Positions 48,208-57,141 of a DNA stretch of 64,000 nt are shown one piece after another; the stretch's first letter is position 1; each line of letters starts with the position of its first letter. The stretch is from Desulfovibrio aminophilus. Lineage in GTDB: Bacteria; Desulfobacterota; Desulfovibrionia; Desulfovibrionales; Desulfovibrionaceae. Location of the stretch: positions 62,001-126,000 of the forward strand of contig NZ_JAMHGA010000017.1 in assembly GCF_023660105.1 (NCBI RefSeq). Reading direction: 5' to 3'. The notes under the pieces are model-generated. The model was given only the letters and a program-made list of their open reading frames with translations, did not search any database and was not told the DNA's origin. Position numbers and translations under genes: made by a program.

Positions 48208-48873
48208 ATGGAACAGCGCGCCCATTTCCACAAAAAGCTCGAGGAGCTCAAGATGCAGGTCCTGCGCATGGCCGCCCTCTCCGAGAAGGCCGTGCACACC
48301 TCCATCAAGTCCTACCTCGAGTTCGACAGCGACCTGGCCGAGGACGTGATCATGGGGGACATCGAGATCAACGATCTCGAGAACGCCATCGACCGTTTCA
48401 ACCTCGAACTGCTCGCCCTGGACCAGCCCATGGCCAAGGACCTGCGCGGCATCGTCGGGGCCATGCGGATCACCATGAACCTGGAGCGCCTGGGCGACGA
48501 GGCCGTGAACCTGGCCCACCGCGCCCTGTTCCTCTCCACCCGGCCGCCCCTGCCCTACAACCAGAAGATGGAGCAGCTCACCGAGGTGGCCAAGAAGATG
48601 CTCTCCTCGGCCTTGAAGAGCTTCGTGGAGGAGGACTCCAAGCTCGCGGAGCAGGTCTGCGCCATGGACAACGAGGCCGACGAGCTGTCCATCAAGATCC
48701 TCAAGCAGTACATCAACGACATGGTCACGGAGTCGCGCATCGTGGAGCGCGGGGTGCACGCCATCATGGCCGCCCGGCACCTGGAGCGCGTGGGCGACCT
48801 GGCCACCAACGTGGCCGAGACCGTGATCTTCATCGTCGAGGGCGAGAACGTGAAGCACCGCTGCCGGGGCTGA
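48208..48873 (+). CDS. phoU: Phosphate transport regulator PhoU
   Basis: 221-residue peripheral protein that signals phosphate status from PstB to PhoR. It has the two three-helix repeats with metal-binding motifs (DLAEDVIMGDIEINDLENAI; LAEQVCAMDNEADELSIKI) and the family marks AMRITMNLERLGDEAVNLA and AARHLERVGDLATNVAE. Ribosome site GGAGAT. Ends before a hairpin terminator. Confidence 0.95.
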   Translation: MEQRAHFHKKLEELKMQVLRMAALSEKAVHTSIKSYLEFDSDLAEDVIMGDIEINDLENAIDRFNLELLALDQPMAKDLRGIVGAMRITMNLERLGDEAVNLAHRALFLSTRPPLPYNQKMEQLTEVAKKMLSSALKSFVEEDSKLAEQVCAMDNEADELSIKILKQYINDMVTESRIVERGVHAIMAARHLERVGDLATNVAETVIFIVEGENVKHRCRG

Positions 48874-48900
48874 CCCGCCTCCGGCGGAAGGCAGGCGTCG

Positions 48901-48932
48901 AAGGGCCCGGGGCGTCGCGCGCCGGGCCCTTT
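48901..48932 (+). terminator. Hairpin terminator of pstB-phoU
   Basis: AAGGGCCCGG / CCGGGCCCTT, 10-bp perfect stem, 11-base loop, ending in TTT. Confidence 0.75.
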
Positions 48933-48972
48933 CGCGTTTCCTCCCGCCCGGCGCGGCGCGGGGAGAAAACGG

Positions 48973-49001
48973 TTTACAGCCTGGGGGAATTTGGATAGAA
49001 G
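48973..49001 (+). promoter_or_regulatory. Sigma-70 promoter of rpsA
   Basis: TTTACA, 17-base spacer, TAGAAG. Transcription would begin near 49008, giving a leader of about 140 bases. Confidence 0.5.
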
Positions 49002-49007
49002 CATATC

Positions 49008-49147
49008 TCTTTCCGGCCGCCCCGGACCGCGCCCAGCGCGCGCCCGGCAAGGCCGCAAGACGGAAGACAGGACGGGAATCGGCCCGGCCGAAGCCCCGTC
49101 GGAAAGGACAATACTGCTGCCCAAGGGCGCGTTGTTGGAGGTAACAT
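49008..49147 (+). other. Long 5' leader of rpsA
   Basis: GC-rich, with possible stems around cgcgcccagcgcgcgcc and ggcccggcc, no open reading frame that I support. In gammaproteobacteria the rpsA leader is where S1 represses its own synthesis, and the same might hold here. The ribosome site is GGAGGT just before ATATG. Confidence 0.3.
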
Positions 49148-50887
49148 ATGGAAAAGAAATCGGGAGCCACCCCGGAAATGGATGTGAACTTCGCGGACGA
49201 GCTGGAGAATTATCTCAAGGCCGACTTCGGCGACCTGGATGAGGGCACCATCGTGCCCGGACAGGTGGTCAAGGTCGACAAGGATCACGTCCTGGTGGAC
49301 GTGAACTTCAAGTCCGAAGGTCAGATCCCCCTCTCCGAGTTCACCGATTCCGAAGGCAACGTCACCGTGTCCGTTGGCGACAAGGTGGACGTTTTCGTGT
49401 CCAACAAGGACGAATCCGAAGGCACCATCCACCTGTCCCGCGACAAGGCCAAGCGGATGAAGCTCTTCGACACCCTGGAGGACGTGCAGGAGAAGGACGG
49501 CACCACCAAGGGCCGCATCGTGCGCCGCATCAAGGGCGGCTACACGGTGGACCTCGGCGGAGTCGAGGCCTTCCTGCCCGGTTCCCACGTCGATCTGCGC
49601 CCGGTCCCGGACATGGACGCGCTCGTGGGCCAGGAGTTCGAATTCAAGATCCTCAAGATCAATCGCCGCCGGAGCAACGTCATCGTCTCCCGCCGGGTCC
49701 TCCTGGAGGAGCAGCGTTCCGAGCAGCGTGACAAGCTTCTGGACCATCTCGAGGAAGGCCAGATCGTCACCGGCAAGGTCAAGAACATCACCGAGTACGG
49801 CGTGTTCATCGACCTGGGCGGCCTCGACGGCCTGCTGCACATCACCGACATGTCCTGGAAGCGCATCAAGCATCCCAAGGAGATGGTCGGCCTGGGCGAC
49901 GAGCTCGAGCTGAAGGTCCTGAATTTCGACAAGCAGGGCCAGAAGGTCTCCCTGGGTCTCAAGCAGCTCGTGCCCGATCCGTGGGAGAACATCGCCGGCA
50001 AGTACCCCGAGGGCGAGAAGTACAAGGGCAAGGTCACGAACCTGGCCGACTACGGCGCCTTCGTCGAGCTGGAAGCCGGCGTCGAGGGCCTGGTGCACAT
50101 CTCCGAGATGTCCTGGACCCGCAAGCTGCGCCACCCCTCCCAGATGGTGCGCGCCGGGGACGAGGTCGAGGTCATCGTGCTGGGCGTGGACCAGGACAAG
50201 AAGCGCATCAGCCTCGGCATGAAGCAGATCCGCCCCAACCCCTGGGACGTGGTGGCCGAGAAGTACCCCGAGGGCACCATCCTTGAGGGCACCATCAAGA
50301 ACATCACCGAGTTCGGCGTGTTCATCGGCATCGAGGAGGGCATCGACGGCCTGATCCACGTGTCCGACATCTCCTGGACCAAGAAGATCCGTCATCCTTC
50401 CGAGGTCTACAAGGTCGGCGACGTGATCCAGGCCAAGGTCCTCACCGTGGACAAGGAGAACGAGAAGTTCACGCTCGGCGTGAAGCAGCTTGCCGAGGAT
50501 CCGTGGAGCCTCGTGCCCTCCAAGTACCCGGTCGGCTCCCTGATCAAGGGCGCCGTGACGAACATCACCGACTTCGGCCTGTTCGTCGAGGTGGAGGAAG
50601 GCATCGAGGGTCTGGTCCACGTGTCCGAGATCAGCCGCAAGAAGATCAAGAGCCCCTCCGAGCTCTACAAGGAAGGGGACGTCATCGAGGCCAAGGTCAT
50701 CCATGTGAGCGCGGACGAGCGCCGTCTCGGCCTGTCCGTGAAGCAGATCAAGGATGACGAGGAGCGCAAGAAGCCCAAGAACTTCAGCACCGCCGGCCCC
50801 GAGACCGGCAACACGCTGGGGGACCTGCTGCGCCAGAAGCTCGAAGACGCCTCCAGCGAGAACGCAGGTGATGGAGACGAGGAATAA
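49148..50887 (+). CDS. rpsA: 30S ribosomal protein S1
   Basis: 579 residues with six S1 RNA-binding repeats, each marked by a GxV-x-(Y/F)G-x-F/V-(V/I) pattern: about 33-100, 120-185, 200-270, 285-358, 372-445 and 459-530 (for instance ITEYGVFIDLGGLDGLLHI and VTNITDFGLFVEVEEGIEGL). It binds mRNA leaders to the 30S subunit. Normal length. The signal-peptide peptidase gene overlaps its end by 17 bases. Confidence 0.96.
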   Translation: MEKKSGATPEMDVNFADELENYLKADFGDLDEGTIVPGQVVKVDKDHVLVDVNFKSEGQIPLSEFTDSEGNVTVSVGDKVDVFVSNKDESEGTIHLSRDKAKRMKLFDTLEDVQEKDGTTKGRIVRRIKGGYTVDLGGVEAFLPGSHVDLRPVPDMDALVGQEFEFKILKINRRRSNVIVSRRVLLEEQRSEQRDKLLDHLEEGQIVTGKVKNITEYGVFIDLGGLDGLLHITDMSWKRIKHPKEMVGLGDELELKVLNFDKQGQKVSLGLKQLVPDPWENIAGKYPEGEKYKGKVTNLADYGAFVELEAGVEGLVHISEMSWTRKLRHPSQMVRAGDEVEVIVLGVDQDKKRISLGMKQIRPNPWDVVAEKYPEGTILEGTIKNITEFGVFIGIEEGIDGLIHVSDISWTKKIRHPSEVYKVGDVIQAKVLTVDKENEKFTLGVKQLAEDPWSLVPSKYPVGSLIKGAVTNITDFGLFVEVEEGIEGLVHVSEISRKKIKSPSELYKEGDVIEAKVIHVSADERRLGLSVKQIKDDEERKKPKNFSTAGPETGNTLGDLLRQKLEDASSENAGDGDEE

Positions 50888-51776
50888 CGAGCACTTCTCC
50901 CAGAGGTATCCGTTTCTCTTCGGTTCCTTACTGATCGTAACGGCCGTGGCCCTCATTCTGGGGGCCATGGCCGCTTCGCGTTTGTTCGACCGCAAGCTCG
51001 CGGGCGGCCTGTCGGGCCAGTCCCTGGGCGTCTGCCGCGTCACCGGCCTGATCATGAGCTCCAAGGACACGGTGGACTGGCTGCGGGAGCTGCGCGACGA
51101 CGCCGCGGTCAAGGGCGTGCTTCTGCGCATCGACTCCCCGGGCGGCGCCATCGGCCCGTCCCAGGAGATCTTCGAGGCCGTGCGCGACCTGTCCAAGATC
51201 AAGCCGGTGGTTTCCTCCTTCGGCTCCGTGGCCGCCTCGGGCGGGTACTACGTGGCCGCGCCCTCGACCATGATCGTGGCCAATCCCGGCTCGCTCACGG
51301 CCAGCATCGGCGTGCTCATGGAGTACCTGGACGTGCAGCAGCTCATCGAGCGCTTCGGCATCCGCCAGGAGCTGCTGGCCAGCGGCAAGAACAAGGGCGC
51401 GGGCTCGCCGTTCAAGACCCTGACCCCGGAGCAGCGGACCCAGATCATGACCGTGATCATGGACCTGCACGAGCAGTTCGTGGACGACGTGGCCGACTCG
51501 CGCAACATGACCCGCAAGGACGTGCAGGCCCTGGCCGACGGCCGCGCCCTCACCGGACGGCAGGCCCAGAGGGCCGGGCTGGTGGACCGACTGGGCGGCG
51601 AGCAGGAGGCCCTGGCCGCGCTCAAGGAGCTCTGCGGCCTTGGCGAAGGGACGGTGGCGCTCAAGGAAGGTCCGCCGGACAAGCGCGACTACCTCGAGCG
51701 CCTGCTGGACACGGTGCAGCGCTATGTGCCCGAGGGCCGCTGGAGCCTGCCCAGCTTCCTCTACCGCTTCCCCTGA
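50871..51776 (+). CDS. sppA: Signal peptide peptidase SppA (S49 family)
   Basis: 301-residue membrane-bound serine protease of short (archaeal/Bacillus) type. One N-terminal helix (FLFGSLLIVTAVALILGAMAA) then the protease domain: LLRIDSPGGAIGPSQEI, nucleophile Ser in SVAASGGYYVAAPS, SLTASIGVLMEYL, and the general-base Lys in LLASGKNKGAGSPF. It degrades signal peptides left in the membrane. Starts inside rpsA (17-base overlap, AGGTG site), so it is tied to the ribosomal gene. Ends at a strong terminator. Confidence 0.93.
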   Translation: METRNNEHFSQRYPFLFGSLLIVTAVALILGAMAASRLFDRKLAGGLSGQSLGVCRVTGLIMSSKDTVDWLRELRDDAAVKGVLLRIDSPGGAIGPSQEIFEAVRDLSKIKPVVSSFGSVAASGGYYVAAPSTMIVANPGSLTASIGVLMEYLDVQQLIERFGIRQELLASGKNKGAGSPFKTLTPEQRTQIMTVIMDLHEQFVDDVADSRNMTRKDVQALADGRALTGRQAQRAGLVDRLGGEQEALAALKELCGLGEGTVALKEGPPDKRDYLERLLDTVQRYVPEGRWSLPSFLYRFP

Positions 51777-51797
51777 GCCGGGGTGCATCCCGAAACG

Positions 51798-51834
51798 AAA
51801 AGCCCGGCGCGGAACACCGCGCCGGGCTTTTTTC
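51798..51834. terminator. Bidirectional terminator after sppA
   Basis: AGCCCGGCGCGG-aaca-CCGCGCCGGGCT, 12-bp perfect stem, with AAAA before and TTTTTT after, serving both sppA (+) and the small - strand gene. Confidence 0.9.
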
Positions 51835-51853
51835 ATCGCGCCGCCGGGGGCGA

Positions 51854-52042
51854 CTACATTTCCAGGACGCCCCCGCTTTCCGCGTGCCAGCCCTTGGCCG
51901 CCCATTCCAGTTCGAACTTGGCCTTGGCCGAGGTCCTGGCGGCATCCGCGTCCGGGGCCATCTCGTCGTAGCGGAACATCCGCTCCTCGCGCTCGGCTCC
52001 CTCGCCGCGCACGGCCTGGATGAAGACCTTGAAGTCGCGCAT
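51854..52042 (-). CDS. Small uncharacterised protein
   Basis: 62 residues, soluble, acidic-basic mix with Glu, Lys and Ala (starts MRDFKVFIQAVRGEGAERE, ends LEM). The ATG at 52042 has AGGAAA upstream; a longer form adds an N-terminal MERNPPFAERKTH that is less likely. No domain recognised. It shares a terminator with sppA and is divergent from the ArsR gene. Confidence 0.6.
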   Translation of the reverse strand: MRDFKVFIQAVRGEGAEREERMFRYDEMAPDADAARTSAKAKFELEWAAKGWHAESGGVLEM

Positions 52043-52102
52043 GTGCGTTTTCCTTTCCGCGAACGGGGGATTCCGTTCCAATCTTTTTGAAACGGTAGCT
52101 GC

Positions 52103-52132
52103 TTGACCCTCTGTTTTTCAAGTACTAAAGTA
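52103..52132 (+). promoter_or_regulatory. Promoter and operator of the ArsR-ABC operon
   Basis: TTGACC, 17-base spacer, TAAAGT. The palindrome TACTAAAGTA (52123-52132) covers the -10 element. A wider inverted repeat AAGTAC (52120)...GTACTT (52142) surrounds it. Probable ArsR binding site. The region is markedly AT-rich compared with its surroundings. Confidence 0.55.
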
Positions 52133-52163
52133 TCTGCGTTGGTACTTAAATAGTAGGAGCGCA

Positions 52164-52492
52164 ATGTCGACGCACGAAAAAATGGCCAGGATGTTCAAGG
52201 TGTTGTCCGTGGAGACCCGGCTGCGCATGATCGGCCTGCTTCAGGGCCGCTCCCTGTGCGTGAACGCCCTGGCCCGGATGTTGGGGGTCACTCCGGCCGC
52301 CGTGTCCCAGCATTTGCGGGTGCTGCGGGATGCCGGGCTGGTGGCCGCCGACCGGCAGGGCAATTTCATGCATTACCGGATCAACCCCGACACGTTGAAT
52401 CTGTGGGACAGGGAGATGCGCGGCCTGCTGCAACCTGCGGCCCCGCGTTCCGAGTTGTTGGCGCGTCTGCATCCGATCCGGGAGCAGGAAAA

Positions 52493-52496
<4 letters not shown>
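52164..52496 (+). CDS. ArsR-family transcriptional regulator
   Basis: 110-residue winged-helix repressor: helix-turn-helix about 33-60 (LARMLGVTPAAVSQHLRVLR) and wing (GLVAADRQGNFMHYRI). The metal-site motif of classical ArsR (ELCVCDL) is replaced by SLCVNAL with a single Cys, so it is probably not an arsenic sensor. Ribosome site TAGGAG. The exporter ATPase gene overlaps its stop by ATGA. Palindromes in the promoter imply autorepression of the operon. Confidence 0.9.
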
Positions 52497-53466
<970 letters not shown>

Positions 53467-53470
<4 letters not shown>

Positions 53471-54204
53471 AGGCCTGGATCGCCTTCTGGAACATCCTGC
53501 TCAAGGACATGCGGACCTATTATCTCAAGCCGCCGAACGTGAGCTGGGGCCTCATCTTTCCCCTGGCCTGGACGAGCATGTTCTTCATCCGTTCCGGCAG
53601 CGGACTGGACAGCATCCCCAGGCTGCTTCCCGGGGTCGTGGCCCTTTCGGTCCTGTTCGGCACGTCCTCCATGCTGGCCGTGACCGTGACCTTCGAGAAG
53701 AGAAACCGTTCCTTCGAGCGCCTTCTTCTGGCCCCGATTCCCTTGGAACTGCTCATGCTGGCCAAGACCAGCGGCGCGATTCTCTTCGGCGTGGCCAACG
53801 CCTTCGTGCCTGTTCTTCTGGCGGCGGCGTTTTCCGATCTGCCGCCCATGGCCTGGGGCGTTTTCCTTCCCGCCGTCTGCCTCACGTCCGTGGTTTCAGC
53901 CTTCCTCGGCCTGTTCATCGCCGTGGCCGTGAGCGAGGTCTTCGAGGCGCAGACCTTTTCGAACTTCTTTCGTTTCCCGATGGTTTTCCTGAGCGGCCTG
54001 TTCTTTCCCATCGCCAAGCTGCCAGCGGTGCTCCAGCCGCTGGCCTACGCGCTGCCCCTGACCTATGGGGCCGACGCCCTGCACGGGGCCGTCCACGGCG
54101 GGAACATGATGCCCTACAGCGTGGATCTGCCCGTGCTGGCGGGGTTCTGCCTTGCCCTGTTCCTGGGCAGTCTCTGGAACATCAAACGCAAGTGGATCGC
54201 CTGA
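53467..54204 (+). CDS. ABC-2 type exporter permease
   Basis: 245-residue inner-membrane protein with six hydrophobic segments, ABC2_membrane family (conserved TFEKRNRSFERLLLAPIPLE and FRFPMVFLSGLFFPIAKLPA, then LTYGADALHGA). Forms the transporter with the ATPase encoded just upstream. The substrate is not identified; antibiotic, lipid or toxic metabolite export is usual for the family. Converges with the LOG gene. Confidence 0.9.
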
Positions 54205-54232
54205 GGTGAGGGGGGGATCGGCCAGGGGCTTT

Positions 54233-54817
54233 CTAGAGCCCTTGTCGTTTTTCGATCCATTTGTCCACGCTGGGCGGCGTGTAGCCCGCGAAGAGGTCCA
54301 GGAGCGCGGCCGGGGCCGTGGCCGAGAGGAGCATGGAGCGATGCGCGGCCATGACGAAGCCCTCGCCCACGGCCTGGTCCAGGAAGGCGTTCAGCGGGCC
54401 GTAGTAGCCGTCCACGTCCAGCAGGCCGCAGGGCTTCTTGTGGAAGCCGAGCTGGGCCCAGGTGAGGATCTCGCAGAGCTCTTCCAGGGTCCCCAGACCG
54501 CCGGGCAGGGCGATGAAGGCGTCCGAGAGCTCGGCCATGAGCGCCTTGCGCTCGTGCATGGAGGCCACCACGTGCAGCTCGGTCAGGCCCGGATGCGCGA
54601 TTTCCTTCTGCTTCAGGGCCTCGGGGATCACGCCCAGGACCTTGCCCCCGGCGGCCAGGGCCGAGTCCGCCAGCTCCCGCATGAGGCCCACGTTGGAGCC
54701 TCCGTAGACTACGTCCAGGCCCCGGTGGGCCAGTTCCCGTCCGGTGTTCCGGGCGGCTTCCAGATAGCGGTGATTGCGTCCCGGGTTGGAGCCCAGGAAG
54801 ACGCAGACGCGTTTCAT
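54233..54817 (-). CDS. LOG family protein (cytokinin riboside 5'-monophosphate phosphoribohydrolase-like)
   Basis: 194 residues, Rossmann-like fold. Family motifs are PGGLGTLEELCEILTWAQLG (PGGxGTxxE) and, before it, VVYGGSNVGLMRELADSAL. The enzyme hydrolyses nucleoside 5'-monophosphates. The start follows TACGGAG. The TerC gene overlaps the start by four bases. Longer in-frame extensions run through TerC and are shadows. Confidence 0.88.
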   Translation of the reverse strand: MKRVCVFLGSNPGRNHRYLEAARNTGRELAHRGLDVVYGGSNVGLMRELADSALAAGGKVLGVIPEALKQKEIAHPGLTELHVVASMHERKALMAELSDAFIALPGGLGTLEELCEILTWAQLGFHKKPCGLLDVDGYYGPLNAFLDQAVGEGFVMAAHRSMLLSATAPAALLDLFAGYTPPSVDKWIEKRQGL

Positions 54818-55518
54818 GTTTTTCTCCGTATGCGCAGGTTGAGCAGTTCCACGAAGAGCGAGAAGGCCATGGCGAAATAGATGTAGCCCCGGTCGATGTG
54901 CCTGCCCAGGCCCTCGGCCACCAGGAATACCCCCACCAGCAGGAGGAAGGAGAAGGCCAGCATCTGGACCGTGGGGTGCTTGTGCACGAAGCGGCCCACG
55001 GGCCCGGAGAAGAAGAGCATCACGATCACGGCGAGGACGATGGCCGCGACCATGATGCGTACGTCCTGGGCCATGCCCACGGCCGTGATCACCGAGTCCA
55101 GGGAAAAGACGATGTCCAGCAGGCCGATCTGGACCACGGCCGCGATCAGCGATCCGGCCCCGTCCGCCTTGGGCTCGCGGCCGTTCTCGTCCTCGATCTT
55201 GCCGTGGATTTCCAGGGTGGCCTTGCCGATGAGGAAGAGCCCGCCCAGCAGGAGCACGAGGTCGCGGCCCGAAACAGCGTGGTCCAGGACGCTGAACAGC
55301 GGCGTGGTCAGGCGCATGATCCAGCTGATGGCCAGCAGGAGCAGGATGCGGGTGCCCATGGCCAGGCCCAGGCCCAGGCGGCGGGCCAGGTCGCGGGTGC
55401 GGAGCGGCAGGCGTCCGGCGATGACCACCACGAAGACGATGTTGTCGATGCCCAGCACCACCTCCAGGGAGGTGAGGGTGAGCAGGGCGACGATGTTCTC
55501 GGCGCTGAGCAGGTCCAC
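54814..55518 (-). CDS. TerC/Alx-family integral membrane protein
   Basis: 234 residues, about seven hydrophobic segments. TerC marks: SLEVVLGIDNIVFVVVIAGRLP and QIGLLDIVFSLDSVITAVGM, with conserved acidic residues D25 and the D of FSLDS. The family is linked to metal (Mn) homeostasis and protein secretion stress; the tellurite link is historic. Overlaps the LOG gene start by four bases. Confidence 0.9.
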   Translation of the reverse strand: MDLLSAENIVALLTLTSLEVVLGIDNIVFVVVIAGRLPLRTRDLARRLGLGLAMGTRILLLLAISWIMRLTTPLFSVLDHAVSGRDLVLLLGGLFLIGKATLEIHGKIEDENGREPKADGAGSLIAAVVQIGLLDIVFSLDSVITAVGMAQDVRIMVAAIVLAVIVMLFFSGPVGRFVHKHPTVQMLAFSFLLLVGVFLVAEGLGRHIDRGYIYFAMAFSLFVELLNLRIRRKT

Positions 55519-55542
55519 GGTTCGTTCCCTGGGGCCTCGCCG

Positions 55543-56049
55543 TCAGCCGGGGTAGGTCCCGGTCTCCTTCTGGAAGAAGACCAGGTCCAGGTCGCGGGGC
55601 GCGAGGCCGAAGCCTCCGAGCAGGGCGTGCACCTGGCCCCGGTGGTGGGTCTGGTGGTTGAAGAAGTGGCTCAGGAGCAGGGCCATGGGCTCGGCGAAGG
55701 CGATGCCCTCGGTGGAGGTGTAGGAGAGCACCTTCAGCTCGTCGCCGGGATTGAGGGCGTCGGCGAAGCGCACGATGCGTTCGTCCTCGGCCGCGCGGGC
55801 CGAGGCGAGTCCGGGCAGGTCCGGGTGGACCACCTCGCCGAGGGAGGCCGGGCACGGCCCCCGGCCGGTGAAGCGGTGCAGCCAGAGCCGGTCGCCCAAC
55901 AGGCCGTGGTTCAGGATGCCCAGGATGGAGCCGAAGTTGACGTTCAGGGCCTTGCCCAGCTGGTCCGGCGTCAGGGCCCCGGCCTCGGCGTAGAGCCGGG
56001 CGTTGGCCCAGGCGTTGTAGCGGGCCAGGGTCTGGAAGAGGGTCTTCAT
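55543..56049 (-). CDS. DinB-family four-helix protein
   Basis: 168 residues. A metal-binding His triad of the DinB/YfiT superfamily is visible: His in ILNHGLLGDRLWL and the pair in HFFNHQTHHRGQVHALL. Probably an S-transferase or hydrolase with a thiol cofactor; substrate unknown. It lies 10 bases after the DRTGG protein gene and 24 bases before the TerC gene, so all may be one transcript. Confidence 0.88.
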   Translation of the reverse strand: MKTLFQTLARYNAWANARLYAEAGALTPDQLGKALNVNFGSILGILNHGLLGDRLWLHRFTGRGPCPASLGEVVHPDLPGLASARAAEDERIVRFADALNPGDELKVLSYTSTEGIAFAEPMALLLSHFFNHQTHHRGQVHALLGGFGLAPRDLDLVFFQKETGTYPG

Positions 56050-56059
56050 GTCCGCCTCC

Positions 56060-57121
56060 CTACAGGTCCAGGCCCGCGCGGATGGCCGCGAAGTCCAGGT
56101 GCCTGGCCACCAGTTCCGCGCCCTGGCGGATCTTGATGGCGTCGCGCAGCTTGTGGCGCGAGAGGATGGTCTCCATCTTCTTGGCCACGGAGTAGGTGTC
56201 CTCGCGGACCATGATGATCGGCGTTTCGAGCACCTCGGAGCGGGTCAGGATGATGTCGTTGGGGTAGAGGTTGCCGGTGAGCACGAGGCAGGGGCAGTCG
56301 CCCTCCAGGGCCACCAACTGCACGTCCGAGCGGTCGCCGCCCACGATGACCGCCGAGTTCTTGCTTCGGCGGAAGTGGGTCATGAAGTTCTCCACCTGCA
56401 TGGTGCCGATGAGGAAGTTCTCCACCACCCGCTCGGCCTTGTTGTGGGCCGAGATGATCTTGCCGCCCAGGCGGTCGGCCAGGTCGGCGACCTTGATGGC
56501 CCCCATGAGCGGGTCCTTGGGGATGATGCCCAGGACCTTGATGCCCCGGCTGTTCAGGAAGGGCGCGATGAGGTTCTCCACCTCGTCCATGAAGGCCGGG
56601 GGAATGTCGTTGAGCACCACGCCCAGGAGTTGGTCGCCCAGGGCCTCCTTGAGGACCACCAGGGTGTCGTAATGCAGCTCCTTCTGGAAGCGGTCGATGA
56701 CCACGGCCTTCAGGCCCAGGCGCTGGACCACGGACACGCCGTCCGTGCAGCAGTACTTGCCCGAATACATGGAGCCCGAACCGCCCACCAGGGTCAGGTC
56801 TCGGCCCCGGCTGATCTTCCCGTAGCTCTCCGCGATGCGGTCCAGCAGGCCGCCGCAGGGCGCGGCGAAGGCCTTGACCTTGAAGTCGTGGGTCACCACC
56901 ACCGGGGTCACGTCCTCCACGGGCTGCTCCAGGCCGAGCACCTCCTGGACGAAGAAGGCGTCCTCGTCGCCCAGGCGGCCGTCCTTTTCCAGGGGCATGG
57001 CCCCCACGGGCTTCATGTAGCCCAGGTCCAGCCCTTCCTTGCGGAAGTGCAGGCCGATGCCCATGATGATCATGTTCTTGCCGGAATAGCCGGAGGTGGA
57101 ACCGATGTAGAGTCCGGGCAT
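56060..57121 (-). CDS. BioD-like P-loop/DRTGG-domain protein, second copy
   Basis: 353 residues, homologous over its whole length to the protein at 15069-16142: [76 protein letters not shown]. It too lacks the phosphotransacetylase catalytic domain. It follows an acetyl-CoA synthetase gene (20 bases after it), so the synthetase-DRTGG pair is duplicated. Likely regulator or partner of that enzyme. Confidence 0.85.
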   Translation of the reverse strand: MPGLYIGSTSGYSGKNMIIMGIGLHFRKEGLDLGYMKPVGAMPLEKDGRLGDEDAFFVQEVLGLEQPVEDVTPVVVTHDFKVKAFAAPCGGLLDRIAESYGKISRGRDLTLVGGSGSMYSGKYCCTDGVSVVQRLGLKAVVIDRFQKELHYDTLVVLKEALGDQLLGVVLNDIPPAFMDEVENLIAPFLNSRGIKVLGIIPKDPLMGAIKVADLADRLGGKIISAHNKAERVVENFLIGTMQVENFMTHFRRSKNSAVIVGGDRSDVQLVALEGDCPCLVLTGNLYPNDIILTRSEVLETPIIMVREDTYSVAKKMETILSRHKLRDAIKIRQGAELVARHLDFAAIRAGLDL

Positions 57122-57141
57122 GTGGATGCTCCCCGGAGGGG

